Assembly: GCA_035048495.1 (NCBI GenBank)
Contig: CM068543.1
Coordinates: 23,735,751 to 23,799,750 of the forward strand
Source of the DNA: Euptelea pleiosperma
Lineage: Eukaryota > Streptophyta > Magnoliopsida > Ranunculales > Eupteleaceae
Reading direction: 5' to 3'
Length of the DNA stretch: 64,000 bases
Shown here one piece after another: positions 47,112-58,700 of this stretch. The notes under the pieces were generated by a model. It saw only the letters and a list, made by a program, of their open reading frames with translations. It ran no database searches and was not told where the DNA came from. Both the position numbers and the translations under genes were made by a program. The number at the start of each line of letters is the position of its first letter. Within the stretch, counting starts at the first letter, position 1.

Positions 47112-48622
47112 GTGATGATCATCGACACCAAAAAAGCTGAGAAGGAATCACTTTGAAAAAAAAGTGGGAAGGAATCATGGATGGAAAGCCTCCAAACACC
47201 CAAAAAAGATTCAACTGTCTTAACTATAAAAAAGAAAAAAGAAAAAAACACAAAACTCTCTCCCACCTCCCCCTCTCTCAAAAGACTAATACAAGTTTGA
47301 TCTTTGATGCTTTATGAACCCATCACCATCACTATCCAATTTCACATTCTTAGACATTGATAGAAGCCTGATTAAGGATCAAATTAATCGGATAAATAAC
47401 TAACATTCCATCACCGTTAGGCTAGATCGTACGGCGGTGGACACCCATAATTAAAATTTGACACTGACGGCGAGATGGACCGAACCTATTAGTTGGCAAT
47501 TTTATCCACATTAAGGTTAACAACAAGTGCTCATTAGAATCATATATTTTATATGACCATGACACGAAATAATATCTCGCAAACTGCAATACTAAATTGT
47601 ACCATGGGTAAACCATCACCATTATCGTTCAATGCACGCCGTATCGATAATGATGTAGTAATACCGATCGTAGAATACACGGTGATGGAGCAGAAGAAAC
47701 CATTTTTTAAAAGATGGGTCATGAGCTGTCGGATGTTTTTTTTTTTTTTTTCCAAATAAAAACTTCATTAAGTTTCTCTTATGAAAGCTAATGTGTTTGT
47801 ACTCCAAAAAGAAATGTTATCAGTTATCACCTAATTTGCCTTGTCGACTCAACATGCCAACCACCCTCACCATATGATGTAAGAAAAGGCCACATCAAGG
47901 TGGGTTAGTGTGATAAGTCCTCCCACAAGAAAAAATTTAAAATATGTTTGTGAGGTTGACTCATAGCTTAAAAATCTATCTATTTTATTGAAATTAGGTT
48001 TGGGATTTAGTGTAGCCATTGGTCCATGTCGCACCCATTTTTTTTTAATCCAGATAGAAAATTTACTATGAAGGAGACAAGAAAAATGATTTGGTTTCAT
48101 CTTTAAAAAAATCTAATAGAGACAATTAGGAGCAATCTTGATTTACATCCTTTTCAAGTGATTTAACCCTAGATGTCAAGTTTGGAATAAATGATGAAAT
48201 AATAAAAATCAAGGGGGGGCCAACTCAATGTGTACTTAGATTTTGTTACATAATTGAAAAGGCGTCAGCTGGGTTGGCCTGAGTCAAATCCTGAAAACCA
48301 TGTAAAACTAATGGAAAAAAAAAAATTAAATTAAGGATTAAATCCTACGGTCGTAAGGAGATTAATTAGCAATCAACGTTCTTTATGTTCCAAAGATGAC
48401 ATCATTTACAGTTTTGAATCTGTTTCAATGTGTAGTTGAAATGAGAGAAAATGATCGGATACAGATGAATGTGGGGGAAGAACAGTACGAGACTTTGCGC
48501 ATCGAAGAACTTGGATAAAATATTGATGGGTCTTGTAGAATATTGATGGGTCTTGTAGAATAATGAGACAGTGAAGGTCTGGTTTGTAGATTTTATGCTT
48601 CTCCTTTGTAACATTTTGACCA
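47112..48622. other. unassigned gene-free interval
   Basis: AT-rich sequence with poly-T/poly-A runs and a duplicated ATATTGATGGGTCTTGTAGA near 48522-48560. No gene was recognised. Confidence 0.45.
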
Positions 48623-48680
48623 TCTTTATAACAAAACACAGTGGTTGTCTCCCCACTCTCACCCATCTTTTAGGCTTCTG
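48623..48680 (+). mobile_element. partial duplicate of a Helitron-like 5' end
   Basis: TCTTTATAACAAAACACAGT with the following CCCCACT repeats the first about 57 bp of the element starting at 48685. It is also preceded by GACCA. Confidence 0.7.
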
Positions 48681-48684
48681 ACCA

Positions 48685-48854
48685 TCTTTATAACAAAACA
48701 CAGTGGTTGTCTCCCCACTTATACCCGTCTTATAGGCTTCAGCAAAGAAGGGCCGATATCTTATCTCCCAAATAGACGATGGATCTAGGCCACTCACACC
48801 CGATTTTGGCAAATGCTTTGTCAGAGAATGTCGAGGGCATGGGCCACCCACTAG
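48685..48854 (+). mobile_element. isolated Helitron-like element (A-type unit)
   Basis: It starts TCTTTATAAC after an A and ends CACCCACTAG before a T, so it sits in an A/T dinucleotide, as Helitrons do. The hairpin region near the 3' end is slightly decayed (TGTCGAGGGCATGG). It is 170 bp, matching the A units at 12998 and 13700. Confidence 0.75.
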
Positions 48855-48969
48855 TGTTAATACAAAGTATTACCTGTATTCTTGTGAGTTTAAAGAAATT
48901 GTTATTATGTTTTATGAGATCCTACTCCTTGAAAGCCAACCTGAAGAATTTATGGTGACCCCACAACAT

Positions 48970-49160
48970 GAGGAAACCTTTGAGGACTACGGACTGTCAT
49001 CAAAACCCGTGACTACCAATGAGTTCTCGGCACGGACCCCGAGTGCTTTTGCCACCTACCCATGTGCTTAAAAAGGAAATCTTAAACAAGCACTTGGTGT
49101 ATGTGACGAGAACTCATTGGTAGTCACGGGCTTTGATGACAGCCCGTAGCCATCAAAGGT
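48970..49160. repeat. long hairpin: two 64-bp arms around a ~50-70 bp loop
   Basis: The left arm contains CGTGACTACCAATGAGTTCT (about 49006), and the right arm its exact inverse AGAACTCATTGGTAGTCACG. Farther out, ACCTTTGAGGACTACGGACT pairs imperfectly with the inverse of AGCCCGTAGCCATCAAAGGT. A transcript would fold into an imperfect stem of miRNA-precursor or MITE type. Confidence 0.75.
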
Positions 49161-49662
49161 TTACTCCCACAACATCATACTTTCATTGGAATAAAGCTCC
49201 TAGGTCCAATGCACCAGCACAAAATAAATATAGAAGACACCATTACACAATTCATACTGTTTAATTGAACTTCTACATCTCTTGATTAAAGATTCAAGAA
49301 CACATTTGATCTTCAAACAAAATACTAATGACAGAAAGCACATCAAGTATGTATAAATATGAGCTTTGAGCTATGCATCAAATCTGACATTCTTCTGTGG
49401 ATTGGACCATTCAACATCCTCAGCTGTCACAGGAATTTGAAACTGAAACCTGATGCGTCTCCTCTTCTCACAGGAAAATTCCATTTCAAGGTCACAAAGG
49501 AGAGGGTGAGGAAAAATGTATCAACTGAAATACAGACAGTAGCCCCTGAGGCGATAAACCCAAATGTTGGGCGGAAAACCTAAAACTGGAGCAACATATC
49601 ACATTCAAGTTGTGAACATTCACTATGCACTAAAGAAATATGGCTGCAAGTTCTACTTTGTC

Positions 49663-52600
49663 TCAGCGATACTTCCTGTGGGAATCAGATTTTGAAGAAG
49701 CTGAATCTTTCCCCCTGTCCCTTGATTTCCTACTCTCTTTCTTAGCTTCTGTACGTTCCCTCCTAGAGCCATGACGAGAGGATTTACTAGGAGAGTCCTG
49801 GCTTCTGCGGGAGTGCTGTTTTGAGTGCTTTCTACTACTACTGTTTCCTCGAGAGGAACCTTTCTTTTCCACTTTCAACATTGAAGGGTCTAGATATCCA
49901 GAGTCATCAGAAGAGTCATTGGTCCTAGTTCGATGTCGTCTAGAGTGTGTTCTAGTTCTTTCATCTTCTGATGATGGACTACTGCTCCGACTATGGCGCC
50001 GTCTTGAGCGTCTTCTATTCCTTTCATCTGATGATGATGCACTGCTGCTCCGACTTCGGTGCCGTCTTGAGTGTGTTTTAGTCTTCTTATCTTCTGAGGC
50101 CATCTTCCCCAGAATAACTTTATGAGAGAGATTCTCAAAATGGCTGGTAGCTGTTGCTATGCCACAGCTTTGTGGGTTACCATGGCCGAGTCCATTTCCA
50201 TCAGAAGCACCTTCTCGGGAAAATTCTGGACGGCTTAATTTACCATGTTCAGCCTCCTGATCTTCTGAAGGCGGGGGGATTATAACATCTCCTGTGCTTG
50301 TGCTAATGGTTTCCTTTCGAGAAGCTGAGGTGTTGACCTTGTCTACAGTATATGGTGGTTCAGGGGGAACCTCTAGGCCTAGCTCTTTACCCAAGGACTC
50401 TAGAAAATCCCCTGCTATCAAACGGTTTAAAGTCGTATTAACTACTTCAGTCTTCTTTTGTGGATCCTCCACTAGGTTGAAAGTAGAGCCCTCCCCTTCA
50501 TCATCTGAATCATCTGAGAAAATAGCCTGCACCAGGAGCATTTCATATGTATGTATGAATAAACATGATAAACAAATCCACATGGATGTGTACACGAGTG
50601 GTTATGTGTACACGCAAACAAGCATGCACATTCGCAAAAAGCACATGGATGCGTGCTCGCATGCAAGATGACTAGAATGCATGTATTATTATCTACAAAG
50701 TTTGACACCAACACGTGTCCTTGTTGCATGCTCGAATGCAAGATGACTGGAATGCATGTATTATTATCTACAAAGTTTGACACCAACACGTGTCCTTGTT
50801 GCATGCTCGCATGCAAGATGACTGGCATACATGCATTATTATGTAAAAAGTTTGACAATAACACCTGTCCGTGTTGGACTATAACATGGAGTATTGGACA
50901 CACTGCCGACAGTATAGTAAGTTAATAAAGAAAAGGTAACTATATTCAAATATGGTAGTACAAATAATTAACAAAATAGAGATTACGATAATTCGAAACC
51001 ACAATAACTTCAAATGATGGAACGGGTTGGGCGATGTGGCAGATTAGTTTTTTTCTTGTCAATGCTTTTTGTAATTTCTGAAACCTACATCTTTTAATAA
51101 TTTTTCTTTATGCATGGTAAATAAGATTGTTAAAGAAGAAAATGTTTTGGCCTACACTTATGTTATTCTCTCTTTTTTAAAAATGAATTGGCATTTTTTA
51201 GGAAAGTATTTTTGGATCGGTAAAATAGATATATTAAAGAGGGGCTGAGAAGGCCCCCAAAAAACTATACAGCGGCTGCCTTGACAAAACAAGGCGCAAC
51301 AACAAGGCAAACCACAGGCTACCTAAAAACAACAAGCAAAAAGCAATTAGAGAATCAGACGACCCCACCGACACACGAAGTCTTCAAATTTGAAATTCTG
51401 TAGTTCGGGAATGACAGTTTTTTTTTGCTTTGAAATTTTAGCTCAATTACAATTACACGAGTTAGTTTGCAGTAAAAATGTATCCATTTAAGAAGCTATG
51501 GTCGAGAACTTTCCAATGATGTCAATTATTAACTATTTCTATTCGATTATAAAATTGATATTTACCTTTAATTTAAAATTCCTAAAATACCTTATGAACA
51601 TGACTTTTTATGACTAATTATGAGGTGCAAAAGCTAATACATTATCCCCACTTACCATTTAAATAAATTTTCCATTACTTCAAGTGCAATTCCATTATTT
51701 ATGCATCACATGCATAGCTATGCCCCTCCATTAGTAACTGATAATGTGAACCTAATGAGCATGTCGACGAATGTCTGACAAAGCAACTCTAAGAAATCGA
51801 GCATTGTGAATAGGTGGCAAGAAGAAAACAAACTATACCTTATAAAGGTCAACAGGCCTTTCAAAATTTGAATTGTTTGAATCAACCTCAGTTTCCCTGC
51901 TGCTTATTTGTTTGCTAATCTCTTGAGGCTCTGATTGAGTTACTAGCAATGAGTCTCGACTTGCAGCAACAGTTTCTTCAGCTTTTGTGGTTTTGACAAA
52001 ATCTGATGCAAAGATGAAAGAATCCATACGGCTCCTTGCTCTTGGCAATGGTGGTGGCTGCAAATGGTAACAAGCTATCTCTGTTTAGATTGCATTTAAC
52101 CACAACCACATCTATAAGCCAAGCAAGAACATGCTATATAGCAGCTTTACTACCATATCCACAATTTAAACTACGAAAGATAGAATGTTATATGAACTCG
52201 TTCCATTATCGAACAAGCCAATCTAGAGAAGCAGATGATGATTCTCTTAGCCTGCATGGAATGATTGGCTTTCACCATTCATTGTGGAATGAATGAATAT
52301 TATTATTGCTAGACAACAAAACTGACTTCTGAAGACAAGGAAATGAAGTAGAAGTAAAAGAACAAAGCATGTTGTGCTACCTTCCCCATGAATGGATCAA
52401 TTATATCAAAACGCTTGCACAGAATGGATGAAGGTCGCCACTGATACTCCTCCCGCTTAGGGTACATTTTGTTCATTATCTGTTCTTCGACTTGTGAAAT
52501 TTTGGCTTGCTGCATGTGCACATTATTAAGCAAACAAACATGAATCCAATCCTCTATAAACTTACAACTCTTTGCAACTCGTAGACCTATAAGGGGCCCT

Positions 52601-55600
52601 GTTACCTACCTCTAGTCCACCAGATGTAAACCGCATATTTGCAGTTTCTGAGATATCCATAAACTGCAGGTTAGAAGAAAGCTTGGTTGACTTGTCCCAT
52701 CCTCCTTTTTCAAGTGTCTCAACAGCAGCTTCAAAGTCCAATCTCTCACGAGCACGATCAGCTTCTAACATATTACTATTTCCTCCAGAATCCGTAGAGC
52801 GAAGTCCACCTTGGTACTTCTCCTTAAGAAACTGCTCAAATCTTCCTTGCTTTGCAGGATCATCTCTGAAAGGTTTTGCGGTTTCGGGAAACACGTTCTA
52901 TATATTGAAAAAAGAAAAATAAAAAAGTTCATCCCAACCCTTAACTTTTGAGGGGATAACCCCATTGAATTTTAACAAAACAATTCCATAAGAAAATGAT
53001 AATTTCATCAAACTACAATCTGGAACTTGTCTGGCAAGTCACTAACAGTGTGAATTGTATAGAAGTTGTAACTGGAGATAAATACAGAGGAAATATGCCA
53101 CTCACAAGAGATGCAGGTTTTGTAAATGTTTCTGAAAGATTAAATTGGGGATGGATGACATCTGCAGAAGCAACAGATGAGCTGGAATCAATGGAGCTTC
53201 TTTCCAAGGGGCTTTCTCCTAGAATTTTACCACGGCTCTCGGCTGTCATCTTCTGCACACTTGGTTTCAATTTCATATCCACCTGTTGTGTTATCTGATC
53301 ATTACGTTTTTGCTGCACCTCCCACAACTTTCTTGTGTAATAATCATGGCCATTTCCCCCAGAAAGAAAACAAAATAGTGGATTCGTCTTATTCTTCTCT
53401 CTGGAGAGATCTTCAAATAATTTACCACAGCGAGCAACTAAAGTTGCAAATCCCTCAATCAACATTCTCAGATTGTTATCCTCTGGAGGAGGAACCTCAG
53501 GAGGAGGAGGGCTGCCAAGCTTGTTTTCAATCTCAAGAGCAGGAAATTTGTGACGGGGTTCAAAGTCAATTGGAATGACTGGAGGATCAAATCTGGACAA
53601 CAATTTGCAAATTTGCAAACGATATTAAAACAAAAAAAAAATTAAACCATAAAAAATATTTTACAAAAAACGCATTTCTACTTTACAATCAGCCCAGGCT
53701 CTTTTTTTATTAGAATGCATTCACAAGTATTTATATTTTGCGGACTGCTTGTTGTGATGGATAGAAATTTTGATATAGCTTCACATTACCAAACTAATAG
53801 GAAACTAAAGATGGTTTAACTTCAGCTCATCATAAATCTGGTACTACCAACTACCTTTCCAACTGGTAGTCAGAATTTGATGCAACTTTAAAACCAGGCA
53901 GAACACCCTGTTCAGTTTTGCCCAACCCTTGCTTAGTGTCCTTGCTCATTCTTGAAGGCTCTTCAATTTGTTCAACATATGTGTCTTCAAAGTCAAAACC
54001 TGAACAAGAAGTTGTCTTATGAGGGGAAAAGCTAGATTATCAAAATAGAAATAACATTGAAGAATTTCACCAATTATTAGGAAGGATCATATTAGTAACT
54101 ACTAGATATGTTCACAACCAACAAACAAAAGTTAATAGTAGCATTCTGTACCTGTAGGCCTCCAACATGAGTACCTGCCGGACTTTCGTAAACCAATAAC
54201 AGATGACCATAAACACTAGAAGAGCCTTCTTTATGCCAAAAAGCAGTAAAACGCCATTTTTTCAAGGGATGAAGCATTGTTAATAGGTAATACTCAAAAT
54301 GCAAAGCTACTGCTTTCTTTTCCACAAGCAAACTTGATCTAACAATCTAAGTAAGATCAATATAAATAATTTCCGATGGGGAAGGTTATTGATTGCCTCA
54401 AACCAATTTCACCAGAGTTTCTTTTTTGTTAAGAGTCCTTTCCAGAGTTTCAATATGGTACCAGAGAACATACAGAGTTTAAACGGTATAAGAGCACACC
54501 CACAACTGTAGTTTAGAAAGTTGGCTTTTATTGACTGCCCCAAACCATTTTCTCCAGAATCTCTTTATTGTTAACAGTCCTTTCCAGAGTTTCAATATAA
54601 AATCTGAGAGAACCCCCACAAACCCTAAAGTAGAAAGTTGGCTTGAGCAACTTGAATCAAAGAAATTATGCACTAGCGAGATTGAGTTTCCATCTGGTAT
54701 GTCCCAACTCATATAGCTGACGTCAGAATCAGTACAGCTGATGAGATCGGCTAGGAAGATGAATACTTCTTCGAAGGTGTTCGATTTATCGTTTGTGAAT
54801 TTTGATCATTTTCTTGGAAGTTGTCCAAGGTATACCTCATCACCCTCAAAAAGAATTGAAATTCCGGATTTGGCTTCTTTCCATGCAGTTATTTCAATTT
54901 AGACTGCATTTAGATCTACAAAGAGGAATGGGTTTTACCCTTTTTTGTGGCTACAAATATAATGATACAAACATCATCTTGAACAGGGTTGAGTAAAGGG
55001 AATTATGTCTATGTTTGGCTCCAGTAAGTTGAAGTTGGGGACAGTCATATTTGCCTTTGAGATTAACTGGACGCAATTAAAGGTTGACTTTTTCCAACAA
55101 AGAAAGAAAGAAAGAACAACATGACTCAAATTTAAACACAATTTTGTCTACATATCTTTCACCAAAATGGGAAAGAGCAAAAAGGAACAAGTTTATAGTA
55201 TAACTAGATGTTGAATTTTTTGTTCTTACAATGAAAGAGCAGATATACCTTATGAGATCATTCTAATTCAGAAGGTCAAAAGGTCCTTGTCATCAAAATG
55301 ATCCAACTCAAATAGCATGATAAAGAGGAGTTTAGTTTTGGCAAAGCAGCAAATAGACATGAAGATGGAACTCAAAAAGAACAGTAGCAACTTGACTGAT
55401 GAGCGGAAAAATGCAAATTGGATTGACTAGCAAGAGTGTGAAGGCAAAAGGTGTACATATTTTAAGGACGTACAATTTTTGATTCCTAGAACAGCCAAAA
55501 AAAAATCCTAAGAAGCATTGCTGCAAATATTTCTAGGCAACTTCATAAGTATTCTATGGCACTAGTATATTTACTGCACGTTATTTCTACTTAACATGCA

Positions 55601-55674
55601 ACTGCAGTTTATTGTCATGACAATTCTTTACTCACAATAAACAGATTTGTTCATCCAGAAAGACACCTACCATG

Positions 55675-55721
<47 letters not shown>

Positions 55722-58700
55722 TTCCCATTCCAAAAGAAAAGAAAAAAAAATGCACTACCAGTTACAACTACTTTATTCATCACATTAGAAGATTAAGAAC
55801 AACCTCCTCTATGAAATCAGCATCTACGATTACTTGGGCAGACATTAGTGGTGCAGTAACCTTTGTAAAAAATCACTAAACCTCTGTAGAATATAAAAAC
55901 TACCAGCATAGAAGAGTGATGATGATAATTTAAAAACATGCTAATACTTACCAGAAGCATAAACATCCTCATCTTCATCATCAAGTTCTTCAAGTGCTCC
56001 AATGCCAAAACCAGGAGCAACTTTTCCTGCTGATGATTGTAAGTTACTGAGTTAAGCCAACACCAAAACTTCAAGGTAAAGTAAATCTTCAACAGATTCC
56101 ATTGAAACAACAAAAGAGATAGATGTGGTGGCAATTTTTGAGAGAATGACACGTGTAGCAGATTCAACGAACCATCAGATCTTACACTTAGAAGCAAAAA
56201 GATTATCTTTCACTGAAATACTTCTTCTATTTCCAGGCTCTCTATTTCCAGATACACGCAATCTTTTCCTTTCTGAAAACGAAGCAAACCATTACAATGA
56301 AGTAATGTTTCCAGCAGCAAAACTTGTAAATTGGCAGCACAACCTGGATATACTCAAAAGAATCTTCGTACCTCTGAACTCAGGAGCATGCTTGAAAGGA
56401 TCATAACCCAAACCATGCAAGTCCTGCTTTGGGTTGAGTACAAAAACCTGGAATAAAGAAAAGAGATATGGTATAATTTCCACTTTGGTGAAGGGGATGT
56501 ATGCTGTGATTCCAATTTCATTCGATACTCTTTGTGAAACACATCATAGAAAGATCTGCCTTCCCCCCAATGAAAACAATCCTTCTACGTTGGGGCGTTA
56601 TCGTCTCGGCCATCAGAGTGAAAATTTCAGAAGATCCCATATGAATTGTACCAAGGTAATATGACTAACACAAACAACTAGTTATATAGGACCAGAGCAT
56701 TTTGCATATTGTGGAAAGTGGTAAGTGGTAAGTGGTAAGTGGTAAATGGTAAGGATAGACAAATAGAATACAAGCCTTCCAAATTGTGGAAACTGGTAAA
56801 GATAGACAAATAGAATACAAGCCTTCCAAATATGATGGACCAACTTTTGCGTGGATGGCTTCCATTATTTATTACTTCTGTCGAAGATTACTAATGTGCT
56901 ACCTGGCTATGTCATATGCATTCTCATGATGAAATTTCTCTTCGAGCCTTCCATTAGATGATAGCAAATCAGTTCAACACAAACATTAAGATAATTCATT
57001 TGGATAATGCGAGAGAATACTTTGAGGGGGAGCTTCGGGCTTACTTGGATGCTTATGGCATTATTGACCAAAGTATTTTCCCACATACTTCCCAATAGAA
57101 TGGAGTCGCCGAAAAAAAACGTCATCTCTTGGAAGTTACTCATGGGCTACTAGCTAGTTCACACATTCCAAAGAAGTTCGGGGCTATGTTGTCCTCACAA
57201 CAGCCTATCTGATAAACCATATGCTCTCACGTGTCCTCCAGTTTACATATCTCCTTATCAACTTGTTCGCCCTTCTAACCCATTGTTTGTGGTTCCTCCA
57301 CGTGCATTTGGGTGCCTCTGCTGTGTTCATGCTTGGGCCCCTCTCATACTAAACTGGATCCCAAGGTTATTCGATGTGTTTTGTTTGCATATCCTCCTAC
57401 ACAAAATGGTTATAAGTGCTTTGACCCTGTCTCAAGATGAAAATTTCTCTCCATTATGTCTCATTATTTAAGTCAACTCCTTTCTTTCGTCCTTCTTCCA
57501 CTAACTCTCTTCATGGGAAGAAATATGGTGACTTAGAAGATAGGTGTCCTATTCCTATTCCCATTTCTTCGTGTTCAACCCCAGAGACTCTCTTCAATTC
57601 AAGAAACTACTAAAGTGCAGAAGTAACTGAAGGTGTGTTGTCAATGACAGAAGGTCCCAACCATAGTGGATCTACCGTGCTTGTCTAACCCCTTAGATTC
57701 AGGTAGCATTGCTTCCCATTCTATTACAGTTGACCCTAGTACATCTCTTAATGATCTTGATGTTCCTATTGCCTTACGTAAGGACAAGCGTAATTGCACT
57801 ATACACCCTATCTCTAACCATGTCTCTCACTCTTCCTTGTCTTCTTCCCATCGTGCTTTTACATCTTCCCTTTCATCTGTCACTATTCCTTCTAGTGTTA
57901 TAGAGGTTGTCTCCCATCCTAAATGAAGAGAGGCAATAAAAAAGGAAATGTGGGCCCCAGTTAAGAATGACTCTTGGGACCTAGTTGGGCTTCCCAAGTT
58001 GAAGGAAGCTATTGGATGCAAGTGGGTATTCATTATCAAGCATAAGGTTGATCAACCAATTGACAGGTATAAGGCTCGCTTGGTTGCCAAAGAATACACC
58101 CAAACCTACAAAGTTGACTACAATGAGCTCCCGTAGCCAAGCTGAACGCTATCCATGTGCTTTTGTACTTGGCTGCAAACTTGTAATGGCTCTTATTCCA
58201 ATTGGATGTAAAGAATTCATTTCTTCAAGGAGAACTCAAAGAAGATGTATGTATGATACCTCATCCTGGGATTGAGTCTCCAGGGAATTAAGGGAAAGTG
58301 TATAAGTTAAGGAAATCCATTTACGAGCTAAATCAGTCATCTAAAGCATGGTTCGAGAGATTCAATAGAGCAGTCAAAAAAGTAAGGTATGTGCAGAGTC
58401 ACGCCGATCACACTCTCAAGCTTGACTCTCTTACTTGTGAATTTTTGTTGAAAGTCTTGGAAGTGTAATCCCCCCTCCTTTTTGCTATTGCAGAAGATGT
58501 CCTCGGCAAAGGCATCAACTGGTCAAGAGACAAGGGTTCTTGTCCTGCCCATGGGTTGAGAAAGTGCTATAGTCCTCACTGCTTTTTGCAAATGATATAT
58601 TTATCTTTGCTAATGGGCAAAGAAAAGGCTTTAAGTTCCTCGCAAATCTCCTTGACAAATATCAAACATTGGCTGGGCAACATATTTAGCAAGCAGAAGA

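Noticed and set aside
50654..50878. CRISPR-like regular repeats
   Set aside because: The 75-bp units are contiguous without unique spacers and lie in a plant intron.
50472..50903. 143-codon open frame with repeated peptide units
   Set aside because: It results from three 75-bp tandem repeats in the last TGH intron, antisense-independent of the splice sites, and overlaps the true exon start.
57666..57926. 86-codon open frame in the TGH intron as a host exon
   Set aside because: It lies between the Copia integrase and reverse-transcriptase remnants, where the variable Copia linker is expected, and is antisense to TGH.
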